A stretch of 64,000 bases of DNA from VAZQ01 sp036557705 (GCA_036557705.1 DATBHB010000141.1:9159-73158); one strand, 5' to 3'. Counted from the first letter of the stretch, positions 50,493 through 60,552 are shown. Made by a program: numbers and translations. Notes: generated by a model from the sequence alone, not told the origin.

Positions 50493-52397
50493 TTGCGCCC
50501 CACCCGTCGAACCGTAATCCGCACCGGCCTTGTCGCCGCAATGACGCCTGCCCTTGGCCGCCTCCGGCTGCCGTTTTGTCTCCGTGCCGCCGCGCAGGAG
50601 CGACAATGGCGCCATGGCCTCTCTCTGTTCGGCGACGATGTAAAATATGCGGCCGATTTCAAGCATTTCGATTACGTCAACCCGCAGGCGCCGAAGGCCG
50701 GGCTCGTCCGCATGATGGCGCTGGGAACATTCGATAATTTCAACATGGTCATTGCCGGATTGCGCGGCACGATCGCAACCGGCATCACCCTCGTCTTCGA
50801 TACCCTCGCGGTCGAAGCGCTCGATGAAATATCGACTGAATACGGTTTGCTGGCCGAGGCGGTGACCTACCCGCCGGACCGTTCATCGGTGACCTACCGG
50901 TTGCGCCCCCAGGCCCGGTGGCACGACGGGGGGCCGGTGAGCGCCGAGGACGTCATCTACTCGTTCGACATGTTCAAGAAGAATGACCCACGCTCCGCCG
51001 CGTACTACCGTCATGTGATAAAGGCCGAGCAGACCGGCGAGCACGAGGTCACCTTCAGCTTCGACGGGCCGAACAATCGCGAACTGCCGCAGATTGTCGG
51101 TCAGCTCACGATCGTGCCGAAACATTGGTGGGAAGGCACCGATGCCTCAGGCAAGAAACGCGATGTCGCCGCGACCACGCTGGAACCGCCGCTCGGCAGC
51201 GGTCCTTATCGGGTCAAGGATTTTTCGCCTGGCCGCAATGTGACCTTCGAGCGGGTGAAGGACTACTGGGGTCGCGACCTCAACGTGAATGTCGGATCCA
51301 ACAATTTCGACGAAATCCGGTTTGAGTATTTTCGCGATTCGACGGTGGCGCTCGAAGCCTTCAAGGGCGACCAGATCGACTTTCGGTTGGAGAACAGCGC
51401 CTTGTTCTGGAATACGCGCTATGATTTTCCGGCGCGCAACGAAAAACGCGTCCTGCTCGAGGAATTTCCGGTCCTCAATCTCGGGGTCATGCAGGCTTTT
51501 GTCTTCAACACCCGCCGCGACAAGTTCAAGGACGCGCGGGTGCGCCGCGCGTTCAACTTCGCGTTCGATTTCGAGGAAATGAACAAGCAGATCTTTTTCG
51601 GCCAGTACAAACGCATTTCAAGCTATTTCGAAGGCACCGAACTTGCCTGGCATGAGCCGAAGCCCGCGCCGCCGGCCGGTCGAGAACTCGAAATTCTCGA
51701 AACCGTGCGCGGCATGGTCCCGCCGGAAGTGTTCACCATGCCCTACACCAACCCGGTCGGCGGAAATCCCGAAGCCGTTCGCGCCAATCTCCGCGAAGCC
51801 ATTCGGCTGATGCGAGAGGCTGGCTACGACATCCGCAATCGGAAGCTCGTCAACGGCAAGACCGGGGAGCCGCTGAACGTAGAGTTGCTCACCTTTGATC
51901 CAGGTTTCGAGCGCATCTTCCTTTTCTACAAGCCGGGCCTGGAGCGCCTCGGCGTCACGATCACCGTTCGCGTCGTAGACCCTAGCCAATACGAAAATCG
52001 CCTGCGCAACTGGGACTATGACGTGATCACCAACAGCTGGGCGGAATCGCTCTCGCCGGGGAATGAGCAGCGCGGCTATTGGGGGTCGGCGGCTGCCGAT
52101 CAGGTCGGTTCGCAGAACTATATCGGGATCAAGAACCCGGCCGTGGACGCCCTGATAGACCGGGTCGTCTTTGCGACCAATCGCGAGGACTTGGTGGCGG
52201 CCACGAAGGCGCTCGACCGGGTGCTGATCTGGAACCATTACGTCGTGCCGCAGTGGACCTACGGCAAGGATCGTACGGCGCGTTGGGATCGCTTTGGCCG
52301 GCCCGATTTGATGCCCAAATACGGCAGTCAGGGCGCGTTCCCGACGGTGTGGTGGTGGGACGCCCAGCGGGCGGCGAAGACGGGCGGACGGTCGTGA
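50493..52397 (+). CDS. yejA: Peptide-type ABC transporter substrate-binding protein, YejA-like 1
   Basis: A 634 aa family 5 periplasmic binding protein. The N-terminus after TTG 50493 is RPTRRTVIRTGLVAAMTPAL, a twin-arginine-like signal. The mature part opens GLSLFGDDVKYAADFKHFDYV, typical of YejA, and includes RWHDGGPVSAEDVIYSFDMF, LEPPLGSGPYRVKDF and FNTRRDKFKDARVRRAFNFA, all family 5 marks. It is the first gene of a five-gene peptide importer operon. Its stop overlaps the GTG start of the second binding protein by four bases (GTGA). Confidence 0.92.
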   Translation: MRPTRRTVIRTGLVAAMTPALGRLRLPFCLRAAAQERQWRHGLSLFGDDVKYAADFKHFDYVNPQAPKAGLVRMMALGTFDNFNMVIAGLRGTIATGITLVFDTLAVEALDEISTEYGLLAEAVTYPPDRSSVTYRLRPQARWHDGGPVSAEDVIYSFDMFKKNDPRSAAYYRHVIKAEQTGEHEVTFSFDGPNNRELPQIVGQLTIVPKHWWEGTDASGKKRDVAATTLEPPLGSGPYRVKDFSPGRNVTFERVKDYWGRDLNVNVGSNNFDEIRFEYFRDSTVALEAFKGDQIDFRLENSALFWNTRYDFPARNEKRVLLEEFPVLNLGVMQAFVFNTRRDKFKDARVRRAFNFAFDFEEMNKQIFFGQYKRISSYFEGTELAWHEPKPAPPAGRELEILETVRGMVPPEVFTMPYTNPVGGNPEAVRANLREAIRLMREAGYDIRNRKLVNGKTGEPLNVELLTFDPGFERIFLFYKPGLERLGVTITVRVVDPSQYENRLRNWDYDVITNSWAESLSPGNEQRGYWGSAAADQVGSQNYIGIKNPAVDALIDRVVFATNREDLVAATKALDRVLIWNHYVVPQWTYGKDRTARWDRFGRPDLMPKYGSQGAFPTVWWWDAQRAAKTGGRS

Positions 52398-54265
52398 GCG
52401 GGCAATATTCGACGCGGCGGGACGCGCTGGCGCTCGGCGCCGGGGCGGCTGCGATGCTCCTCTGCGGCCCCGCAGGCGCCGAGGAGGAACGAGAAGAGGG
52501 CGAACGGCACGGCATTTCCGCTTTTGGCGACCTCAATTACCCCGCCGAATTCAAGTACTTCGGCTACGTAAACCCGAATGCTCCGAAGGGCGGCATATTC
52601 TCGCAGATCGGCGCCACCCGGCAATTCAACCAGAACTTCACTACGTTCAATTCGCTCAACAGCTACATCCTGCGCGGCGATGCGGCGCTCGGCATGGAGA
52701 TGACGTTCGCAAGCCTCATGGCGCGTGCCGAGGACGAGCCGGACGCGATGTACGGACTGGCGGCGCGGGCGGTTCGCGTCTCGAAGGACGGTTTGACCTA
52801 CCGGTTTCTGATGCGGCCGGGAACGGCTTTTCACGACGGCAGCCGCCTTACCGCACAGGACGTCGCGTTCTCTCTCAACCTCCTCAAGGAGAAAGGGCAT
52901 CCGATCATTACCCAGCTGATGCGCGACGTTCTGGCCGTCGAGGCGACCGACGATGCGACGGTGCTGGTGCGCTTTGCAGAGAAACGCGGGCGCGACGTGC
53001 CGCTGTTCGTGGCGGGGCTGCCGATCTTCTCGCGCACCTTTTACTCCAGTCACGAGTTTGACGAGACCACGCTGGAACCGCCGCTCGGCTCCGGACCCTA
53101 CAAGGTCGGGCGTTTCGAGGCGAACCGCTTCATCGAATACGATCGCGTCAAGGACTGGTGGGGCGCCGGTCTGCCGGTCAGCGTCGGCACCAATAATTTC
53201 GACGTGCTGCGTTACGAGTTCTACCGGGACCGCGACGTCGCCTTCGAGGGCTTCACCGCCAAGAATTATCTATTCCGCGAAGAGTTCACTTCGCGCACCT
53301 GGGCCACTCGCTACGATTTTCCCGCGATCCGCGACGGTCGAGTGAAGCGCAAAGTGATTCCCGACGATACGCCGTCAGGCGCCCAGGGCTGGTTTTTCAA
53401 CACCCGGCGCGAGAAATTCGAGGACCGCCGGCTGCGCGACGCATTCAATTACGCTTTCGATTTCGAGTGGACCAACAAGAATATCATGTACGATTCCTAC
53501 CTGCGGACCCAATCGGTGTTCGAGAATTCGAACATGAAGGCGACCGGCAAACCCGGCCCTGACGAGCTTGCTTTGCTTGACGCCTTCCGCGGCCGCGTGC
53601 CCGACGAAGTTTTCGGCGAGCCGTTCGTGCCGCCGGTGTCGGACGGCTCGGGGCACGATCGTGCGCTGCTGCGCAAAGGGAGCGCCATCCTGCAAGAGGC
53701 CGGATACGCCATCAAGAACGGTAAGCGTGTCACGGCGAAAGGAGAGCCCATCAGCGTCGAATTCCTGATCGACGAGCCGTCGTTTCAGCCTCACCATCTG
53801 CCGCTCATCAAGAATCTTGCCACGCTCGGCATCGACGCGACTCTGCGCATTGTCGATCCCGCACAATACAAGCGGCGGACCGACGACTTCGATTTCGACA
53901 TCATCATCGAGCGTTTCAGCTTTTCGAGCACGCCCGGAGATTCGCTGCGGACCTATTTCAGTTCCGAGGCAGCCGCGCTCAAGGGCTCGCAGAATCTTGC
54001 TGGCATTGCCGACCCGGCGGTCGATACGCTGATCGATCGCATCATCGCTGCGCAGACGAGGCCGGCCCTGGTCGCGGCCTGCCGGGCGCTCGACCGGGTG
54101 ATCCGCGCCGGACGCTACTGGATCCCGCACTGGTATAAGCCGTCGCACTGGATCGCGTACTGGGACGTCTTCGCTTCGCCGCCGAACCAGCCGGCCTATG
54201 CGCGCGGCATTCCGGACACCTGGTGGTATGACGACGACAAGGCTGCCAAGCTCGAACGGGGGTAG
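52394..54265 (+). CDS. yejA: Peptide-type ABC transporter substrate-binding protein, YejA-like 2
   Basis: A 623 aa paralogue of the previous gene, starting at GTG 52394 in a GTGA overlap. The N-terminus SGQYSTRRDALALGAGAAAM has a twin-arginine-like motif and a hydrophobic stretch ending PAGAEE. The body shares the pattern of the first copy: GISAFGDLNYPAEFKYFGYV, FHDGSRLTAQDVAFSLNLL, LEPPLGSGPYKVGRF, FNTRREKFEDRRLRDAFNYA. The two copies are clearly homologous but well diverged, so the tandem duplication is old. It gives the importer two receptors, perhaps for different peptides. Confidence 0.92.
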   Translation: MSGQYSTRRDALALGAGAAAMLLCGPAGAEEEREEGERHGISAFGDLNYPAEFKYFGYVNPNAPKGGIFSQIGATRQFNQNFTTFNSLNSYILRGDAALGMEMTFASLMARAEDEPDAMYGLAARAVRVSKDGLTYRFLMRPGTAFHDGSRLTAQDVAFSLNLLKEKGHPIITQLMRDVLAVEATDDATVLVRFAEKRGRDVPLFVAGLPIFSRTFYSSHEFDETTLEPPLGSGPYKVGRFEANRFIEYDRVKDWWGAGLPVSVGTNNFDVLRYEFYRDRDVAFEGFTAKNYLFREEFTSRTWATRYDFPAIRDGRVKRKVIPDDTPSGAQGWFFNTRREKFEDRRLRDAFNYAFDFEWTNKNIMYDSYLRTQSVFENSNMKATGKPGPDELALLDAFRGRVPDEVFGEPFVPPVSDGSGHDRALLRKGSAILQEAGYAIKNGKRVTAKGEPISVEFLIDEPSFQPHHLPLIKNLATLGIDATLRIVDPAQYKRRTDDFDFDIIIERFSFSSTPGDSLRTYFSSEAAALKGSQNLAGIADPAVDTLIDRIIAAQTRPALVAACRALDRVIRAGRYWIPHWYKPSHWIAYWDVFASPPNQPAYARGIPDTWWYDDDKAAKLERG

Positions 54266-54279
54266 GATCTGATCCGCAC

Positions 54280-55428
54280 ATGATCGCCTACATCATTCGG
54301 CGCCTGTTTTTGATGATCCCGACAATATTCGGAATCATGCTGGTGTCTTTCGTCGTGGTGCAATTTGCGCCCGGCGGACCGATCGAGCGCATTATCGCTG
54401 TCCTCTCCGGGGCCGATACCGGCGCCGGCGCGCGTACCGGCGGCTCTCCCGGCGGCGACTTTGGAGCACGCGGACAGCCGGGCGCCGGGCAGCTCGGGGA
54501 CATTTCCTCCAAATACCGCGGCGCGCAGGGGCTCGATCCGAAATTCATTGCGCAGCTGGAGAAGCAGTTCGGGTTCGACAAGCCGGCTTATGAGCGCTTC
54601 TTCCTGATGCTGTGGAACTACCTTCGGTTCGATTTCGGCAAGAGCTATTTCCGCGACGTCAGCGTCCTCCAGCTCATCAAGGAGAAGCTGCCGGTCTCGA
54701 TCTCGCTTGGCCTCTGGTTGACTTTGCTCACTTATCTGATCTCGATTCCCCTCGGGATCAAAAAAGCGGTCAGCGACGGCTCGCATTTCGACGTCTGGTC
54801 GTCCGGCGTGATCATCATCGGTTATGCGATCCCCGGATTTCTGTTCGCCATTCTGCTTATCGTCCTGTTCGCCGGCGGCTCGTTCTTCAACATCTTTCCG
54901 CTTCGCGGATTGCTGTCGGACGATGTCGACGGCTGGCTCTGCGCGCCTGGCTCGAAATTCGATCTTCTGCGATGTGCCACGACGGTCGTGCCGGATTATG
55001 CCTGGCATCTGGTGCTGCCGCTCATCGCCATGGGGTTGGGCGCGTTCGCCACCATCACGCTGCTGACAAAAAACTCCTTCCTTGACGAGATTCGCAAGCA
55101 ATATGTCCTCACCGCCCGCGCCAAGGGGAACAACCAGCGCCGGGTGCTCTATGGGCACGTGTTCCGCAATGCGATGCTCATCGTCATCGCCGGGTTCCCC
55201 CATGCCTTCGTATCGGCATTCTTCGCGGGCTCGCTGCTGATCGAGACCATCTTCTCGCTCGACGGATTGGGCCTGCTCAGCTTCGAGAGCGTGCTCAACC
55301 GTGACTACCCGGTGGTGTTCGCCAACCTCTATATCATGTCGCTGATTGGGCTCGTGGTAACCCTGATTTCCGATCTCACGTATACGCTGGTCGATCCGCG
55401 GATCGATTTCGAGACGCGGGAGGTCTGA
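54280..55428 (+). CDS. yejB: ABC transporter permease YejB
   Basis: A 382 aa inner-membrane permease of the OppB type. It has a first helix (IIRRLFLMIPTIFGIMLVSF), then a long periplasmic loop that is glycine-rich (about 40-75, longer than in E. coli OppB), and a binding-protein-dependent transport domain with the EAA-like stretch EIRKQYVLTARAKGNNQRRV. It pairs with YejE. ATG 54280 follows the second receptor by 14 bases. Confidence 0.93.
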   Translation: MIAYIIRRLFLMIPTIFGIMLVSFVVVQFAPGGPIERIIAVLSGADTGAGARTGGSPGGDFGARGQPGAGQLGDISSKYRGAQGLDPKFIAQLEKQFGFDKPAYERFFLMLWNYLRFDFGKSYFRDVSVLQLIKEKLPVSISLGLWLTLLTYLISIPLGIKKAVSDGSHFDVWSSGVIIIGYAIPGFLFAILLIVLFAGGSFFNIFPLRGLLSDDVDGWLCAPGSKFDLLRCATTVVPDYAWHLVLPLIAMGLGAFATITLLTKNSFLDEIRKQYVLTARAKGNNQRRVLYGHVFRNAMLIVIAGFPHAFVSAFFAGSLLIETIFSLDGLGLLSFESVLNRDYPVVFANLYIMSLIGLVVTLISDLTYTLVDPRIDFETREV

Positions 55429-55429
55429 A

Positions 55430-56626
55430 GTGGACGACCGCACCGTCATCGAGGTCCCGGAGACGACGGCGCAGGCGCCGATGGGCCTGGCGGTGCCGCC
55501 CGAGGGACATCGGGTTGCGCTCTCCGCGATCAGCCGCCGGCGCTGGCAGAACTTCAAGGCCAATCGGAGGGGCTACGTCTCGTTCTGGATATTTCTGGTC
55601 CTGTTTGTGATAACGTTGTTCGCGAATTTCATCGCCAACGACAAGCCGTTGTTCATCGAGTATGACGGGCACTATTATTTTCCGGTGATCCGGAGCATCC
55701 TCGGCCAGCCCTATCCGGAAACAACCTTTGGCGGCGACTTCGAGACTGCGGCCGATTACCGGGACCCCTATCTGCAAAAGCTGATCGCGGAGAAGGGCGG
55801 CACGATGATCTGGCCGCCAATTCGCTATTCGTATGATACGCACAATCTCGACCTGCCGACCCCGGCGCCGTCGCCGCCCACCTGGATGCTGACCGAAAAG
55901 CAGTGCGAGCCCATCGTCCAGAAGAAAGGGCTGAGCAGTTGCCGCGATCTCGAATACAACTGGCTCGGCACCGACGACCAGGGCTTTGACGTGCTCGCGC
56001 GCCTGATCTACGGGTTCCGGCTGTCGGTTCTGTTCGGGCTGATCCTCACGATTATTTCCTCGGTGATCGGGGTCGCGGCCGGCGCCGTGCAGGGTTATTT
56101 CGGCGGCTGGGTCGACCTCCTGTTCCAGCGCCTGATTGAAATCTGGACGTCGATTCCCTCGCTCTATCTCCTGCTCATCATCTCTTCGATACTGGCGCCC
56201 GGCTTCTTCGTATTGCTCGGGATTTTGTTGCTGTTTTCCTGGGTCTCGCTGGTTGGCCTGGTACGCGCCGAGTTCCTGCGCGGCCGCAATCTGGAATTCG
56301 TGCAGGCGGCGCGGGCGCTGGGCGTGTCGAACGCGGTGATCATGTTCCGGCATCTGCTCCCCAACGCCATGGTGGCGACCATGACGTTCCTGCCGTTCAT
56401 CCTTTCGTCCTCGGTGACGACGCTCACCGCGCTCGATTTTCTCGGCTTCGGGCTGCCGCCGGGTTCGGCCTCGCTCGGCGACCTGCTCAAGCAGGGCAAG
56501 GACAATATCCAGGCGCCTTGGCTCGGGATCGCAGGTTTCGTCACCATTGCCGGAATGCTGTCGCTGCTTATCTTCGTCGGCGAAGCGGTCCGGGATGCCT
56601 TCGATCCGCGCAAGGCGTTCGGGTGA
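55430..56626 (+). CDS. yejE: ABC transporter permease YejE
   Basis: A 398 aa permease of the OppC type with an N-terminal cytoplasmic tail, a first helix (VSFWIFLVLFVITLFANFIA), a periplasmic part of about 130 residues and a C-terminal transport domain with the EAA stretch FLRGRNLEFVQAARALG. It begins at GTG 55430 one base after the yejB stop, so translation is coupled. It forms the membrane channel with YejB. Confidence 0.93.
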   Translation: MDDRTVIEVPETTAQAPMGLAVPPEGHRVALSAISRRRWQNFKANRRGYVSFWIFLVLFVITLFANFIANDKPLFIEYDGHYYFPVIRSILGQPYPETTFGGDFETAADYRDPYLQKLIAEKGGTMIWPPIRYSYDTHNLDLPTPAPSPPTWMLTEKQCEPIVQKKGLSSCRDLEYNWLGTDDQGFDVLARLIYGFRLSVLFGLILTIISSVIGVAAGAVQGYFGGWVDLLFQRLIEIWTSIPSLYLLLIISSILAPGFFVLLGILLLFSWVSLVGLVRAEFLRGRNLEFVQAARALGVSNAVIMFRHLLPNAMVATMTFLPFILSSSVTTLTALDFLGFGLPPGSASLGDLLKQGKDNIQAPWLGIAGFVTIAGMLSLLIFVGEAVRDAFDPRKAFG

Positions 56627-56745
56627 GCGATTGGAAAAGTCCGATGAGGGAGTGTTCCCAATTGCGCGGCCCGTCATCCGCCGTTGGGTATGAAACGAGT
56701 TGAGCCGGATGCGAGCGGAATTGATCAAGTGCTGAAAGAGCTGAC

Positions 56746-58380
56746 ATGACAGGCTCAGAGCCCCTCCTTTCCGTCAGCGACCTCAGCGTCGCGTTCAGCC
56801 AAGGTCAGCGCTCCACGCTCGCCGTCGACCGGGTCTCATTCGACATCGCCAAGGGCGAGACCCTGGCGCTGGTTGGCGAATCCGGGTCGGGTAAATCGGT
56901 GACCGCGCTCTCGGTGATGAAGCTCCTGCCTTATCCGGCTGCGCACCATCCTTCAGGCTCGATCCGCTTCAAGGGGCGCGAACTGCTGACGATGAGGGAG
57001 CGCGAGATTCGAGAGGTGCGCGGCAACAATATCACAATCATTTTTCAGGAGCCGATGACCTCGCTCAACCCGCTGCACACGATCGAGAAGCAGATCGGCG
57101 AAATCCTTCTGCTGCACCGGGGTCTCGCCGGTGAAGCGGCGCAGCGGCGCATCATCGACCTCTTGAGCCAGGTCGGGATTCCCGATCCGCAGAGCCGGCT
57201 TAAGAGCTATCCGCATCAGCTCTCCGGCGGGCAGCGCCAACGCGTCATGATTGCGATGGCGCTTGCCAACGAGCCCGACCTCCTGATCGCCGACGAGCCT
57301 ACGACCGCGCTCGACGTCACCGTGCAGGCGCAAATCTTAAAACTTCTCAAGGACCTTCAGGCGCGGCTCGGCATGGCCATGCTGTTCATCACCCATGATC
57401 TCGGCATCGTGCGCAAACTTGCCGAGACCGTATGCGTGATGAAGGATGGCAAGATCGTCGAGCGGGGACCAGTTGAGCGGGTATTCACTGCCGCCCAGCA
57501 CCCTTATACGCGGGCGCTGCTCGCCGCGGAGCCGAAGCCCGACCCGGCTCCCTTGCAGCGCGAAGCTCCCGTGGTATTCGCGGCAAACGACCTCAAGGTC
57601 TGGTTTCCGATCAAACGCGGGGTGCTCCGCCGCATCGTCGGCCATATCAAGGCCGTGGACGGAATCAATATCGAGATACGCAAGGGCGAGACGCTCGGGG
57701 TCGTGGGCGAATCGGGATCGGGCAAGACCACGCTTGGGCTCGCGATTCTTCGTCTTGTCTCATCACAGGGCAAGATCCTGTTCCTCGGCCATTCTCTCGC
57801 CGGGCTGAAATTCAAGGAAATGCGGCCGTTCCGCCGCGACATGCAGATCGTGTTTCAGGACCCCTACGGGTCGCTGAGCCCGCGCATGTCGGTGTCTGAT
57901 ATCATCGAAGAGGGTCTGTGGGTGCATCAGCCCAAGCTTACCCCAGGGGAGCGCGAGGCGCGCGTCATCACGGCGCTCCGCGATGTCGGACTCGACCCCG
58001 CGTCGCGCTTTCGCTACCCGCACGAGTTCTCAGGCGGCCAGCGTCAGCGAATCGCGGTCGCCCGCGCCATTGTGCTCGAGCCGACGTTCATTGTGCTCGA
58101 CGAACCGACGAGCGCCCTCGATATGCTCATTCAGGCGCAGATGGTCGATCTCCTGCGCGACCTGCAGAAACGGCGCGATCTGACCTACATGTTCATCTCG
58201 CACGATCTGCGCGTCGTCGCGGCATTGGCGAGCCGGCTGGTCGTGATGCGGCACGGCAAGGTCGTGGAGGAAGGCCCCGCGGCGGATCTTTTCGCGCGTC
58301 CCAAGAGCGATTATACCCGCGCCTTGTTTGCGGCAGCATTCAATCTCGAAACGGCGCCTGAAGGGATTCTCGCTCAGTAG
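56746..58380 (+). CDS. yejF: ABC transporter ATP-binding protein YejF (two fused ATPase domains)
   Basis: A 544 aa double ATPase. Domain 1 has Walker A GESGSGKS, signature LSGGQRQR and Walker B LLIADEPTTALD; domain 2 has GESGSGKT, FSGGQRQR and FIVLDEPTSALD, so both sites appear catalytic. It powers the YejBE channel for peptide import. It follows yejE by 119 bases and completes the operon of two receptors, two permeases and one fused ATPase. Intact at normal length. Confidence 0.95.
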   Translation: MTGSEPLLSVSDLSVAFSQGQRSTLAVDRVSFDIAKGETLALVGESGSGKSVTALSVMKLLPYPAAHHPSGSIRFKGRELLTMREREIREVRGNNITIIFQEPMTSLNPLHTIEKQIGEILLLHRGLAGEAAQRRIIDLLSQVGIPDPQSRLKSYPHQLSGGQRQRVMIAMALANEPDLLIADEPTTALDVTVQAQILKLLKDLQARLGMAMLFITHDLGIVRKLAETVCVMKDGKIVERGPVERVFTAAQHPYTRALLAAEPKPDPAPLQREAPVVFAANDLKVWFPIKRGVLRRIVGHIKAVDGINIEIRKGETLGVVGESGSGKTTLGLAILRLVSSQGKILFLGHSLAGLKFKEMRPFRRDMQIVFQDPYGSLSPRMSVSDIIEEGLWVHQPKLTPGEREARVITALRDVGLDPASRFRYPHEFSGGQRQRIAVARAIVLEPTFIVLDEPTSALDMLIQAQMVDLLRDLQKRRDLTYMFISHDLRVVAALASRLVVMRHGKVVEEGPAADLFARPKSDYTRALFAAAFNLETAPEGILAQ

Positions 58381-58466
58381 CGGATCCGACAGAGATCGTC
58401 GCCTCAGTTCCCGAACCGGAGCATCAGTTCGTGAGCTTCGATTTAGCCGCCGACAACGTCGCTCAT

Positions 58467-59759
58467 CTATGGAGTAGGAAAAATCCGAACCTGTCGGCGT
58501 TTGGTCAAGAAGGAGATAGCCCACTGCAGCATAACGAAAAATCGATTGGCAAAGCCGATCAAAGAGTAGATATGTACTCCTGCCCACACGAACCAGGCCG
58601 GAAAGCCGGAAAAGCGCAGGAATCTCAGATCAGCCACGGCGAATGAGCGTCCTACTATCGCCAAGTCACCCTTATCCCAATACACAAAGGGAATGGGGGC
58701 TGTAGATCCGAGGACACGCCGGCGAATGAGGTCTGCCACATAGCGCCCTTCCTGAATGGCAGGCTGCGCCACGCCGGGCAAAGGGCGCGGTGTTTTTGTC
58801 TTCATTCCGAGCAGATTTCGGGAATAGGCGACAACGAGCGCTGTATCGCCGATCCCGAAGATGTTGGAATGTCCCGGAATCGACAAGTCCGGATTGACCT
58901 TAACTCTTCCGAATCTGTCTGTTTCAGCGCCTAGCCAACGCCCAGCCGGAGAGGCAACCACACCCGCACACCAAATAATCGTCCGGCTGGGAACGCGCTT
59001 GCCTCCAACGATGACACCTCCCAAGTCTACGCTTTCGACTCGAGTTCCGGTATGAATTGTCACGCCCAATTTTTCAAGATGCCGATGCGCCTTGGACGAA
59101 AGGGTTTCAGGAAAAGTGGGCAATATGCGCATTGCCGCTTCGTACAGGATTATTTGAGCAGACGCTGGATTGATATGGCGGAAGTCATGAGCCAATGCCA
59201 TCTTCATCATTTCCGCCATGGTACCTGCCATTTCCACACCCACTGTCCCTGCGCCGACCAGGACGAAAGTAAGCAACTGTTGAATCGTTTCCCGGTTGGC
59301 GTCGCCACCTGCCGCAATTCGCTCAGCCGCCTCCAACGGCAGCAGAATCTTCCCGCGGATTCGGTCGGCGTCATCAAGCGACTCAAGCCCAGAGGCAATC
59401 TGCTTCCATTCATCGTGGCCGAAATAATTGTAAGTGATCCCTGTCGCGAGAACCAAAAAATCATAGTGCAGGGTGTACTCTGGCAGTTCGATCAACCTGT
59501 TCTGCGTATCAATATGCTTCACCTCCGACATCATCACTTCAACGTTTCGCTGCCGGCTGAAGATGGAACGCAGCGGGGCGGCGATTTGGTCGCCTGAGAG
59601 AAGGCCTGTGGCCGCCTGATACAACAATGGGCGAAAAAGGTGATAGTTGCGCTTGTCGACAAGAGTCACTCGAACAGGCGCTCTCGCCAAACCGCGAGCT
59701 GCATTGAGCCCCCCGAAACCGCCGCCTATGATCACTACGTGGGGACGATCTCTATCCAT
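58467..59759 (-). CDS. ndh: Type II NADH dehydrogenase (NDH-2)
   Basis: A 430 aa single-subunit NADH:quinone oxidoreductase, membrane-associated and non-proton-pumping. The FAD-binding loop is VVIIGGGFGGLNAARGL, the NADH-binding loop FVLVGAGTVGVEMAG, and the quinone-side stretch PGVAQPAIQEGRYVA is typical. The C-terminus is hydrophobic (FVWAGVHIYSLIGFANRFFV) and should attach to the membrane. It seems less GC-rich than the yej genes. Start ATG 59759. It converges with yejF and follows an NAD(P)-binding protein gene on the same strand by 37 bases. Confidence 0.92.
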   Translation of the reverse strand: MDRDRPHVVIIGGGFGGLNAARGLARAPVRVTLVDKRNYHLFRPLLYQAATGLLSGDQIAAPLRSIFSRQRNVEVMMSEVKHIDTQNRLIELPEYTLHYDFLVLATGITYNYFGHDEWKQIASGLESLDDADRIRGKILLPLEAAERIAAGGDANRETIQQLLTFVLVGAGTVGVEMAGTMAEMMKMALAHDFRHINPASAQIILYEAAMRILPTFPETLSSKAHRHLEKLGVTIHTGTRVESVDLGGVIVGGKRVPSRTIIWCAGVVASPAGRWLGAETDRFGRVKVNPDLSIPGHSNIFGIGDTALVVAYSRNLLGMKTKTPRPLPGVAQPAIQEGRYVADLIRRRVLGSTAPIPFVYWDKGDLAIVGRSFAVADLRFLRFSGFPAWFVWAGVHIYSLIGFANRFFVMLQWAISFLTKRRQVRIFPTP

Positions 59760-59796
59760 TGTGAATCCCCTCCTCCAGGAACCTCCAGCGGAGGGA

Positions 59797-60552
59797 TCAG
59801 GCCGCTGCCTGCGAGCGGCGGAGCCATTCGTCCAAGCCGATGCAGCCGAGGCGCGCCGCGCCCAACGGCACGAGCGAGTACTCCTCGACGCGGCCGCCGA
59901 AGTATCGGGCCTCGGGGTCGCTCACGACTTGCCGCGAGTCGCCGACCGCCCTTAGATAACGGGCGACGATTTCGTTGAACGGCGCTCGTTCCGGGCCGGC
60001 GATCTCGACGATGCCGTTTCGCGGCGCTGCGAGCGCCACATCGGCAACGATGGCAGCAACGTCATCCGCAGCGATGGGCTGAAACAGGCCGGGCGAAATC
60101 CTGACTGCGTTTCCCACCGCACTTGATGCGGCGATGCCGCCGAGGAATTCCAGGAACTGGGTCGAGCGGATGATGGTGTAGGGAATGCCGGAGGTCTCGA
60201 TCAGTTTCTCTTGGGTGACCTTGGCGCGAAAATAGCCATTGTCGGAGCGGTCGATTCCGACGATGGATAGCGCGACATGGTGCCGGATGCCGCCCGCTGC
60301 GGCCTCCGCCGCGAGAAGATTGCGGCCGGAAGTCTCGAAGAATTCCAGCACCGCCTTATCTTCAAATGAGGGCGAATTGGCGAGGTCGATCACCACCTGC
60401 GCGCCGCTTATGACCTCCCTCAGCCCCTGGCCGGTGATCGTGTTGACGCCCGTGTTAGGGGCAGCCGCCAGTACGTCGTGACCTTTCTGCTTCAGGTTCG
60501 CGACGGCCTTGGATCCGATCAAGCCGGTTCCGCCGATAACGACGATCTTCAT
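59797..60552 (-). CDS. NmrA/SDR-like NAD(P)-binding protein
   Basis: A 251 aa Rossmann-fold protein of the atypical SDR (NmrA-like) group. The nucleotide loop is VIGGTGLIGSKAV (GxxGxxG), followed by ALSIVGIDRSDNGYFRAKVTQEKLIE, in which the usual YYRAKxxxE motif is FRAK with phenylalanine in place of tyrosine, as in members that act as redox sensors rather than enzymes, and then IIRSTQFLEF. It has no signal peptide. It may act as a regulator of the NDH-2 downstream; this is inference. Start ATG 60552. Confidence 0.85.
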   Translation of the reverse strand: MKIVVIGGTGLIGSKAVANLKQKGHDVLAAAPNTGVNTITGQGLREVISGAQVVIDLANSPSFEDKAVLEFFETSGRNLLAAEAAAGGIRHHVALSIVGIDRSDNGYFRAKVTQEKLIETSGIPYTIIRSTQFLEFLGGIAASSAVGNAVRISPGLFQPIAADDVAAIVADVALAAPRNGIVEIAGPERAPFNEIVARYLRAVGDSRQVVSDPEARYFGGRVEEYSLVPLGAARLGCIGLDEWLRRSQAAA

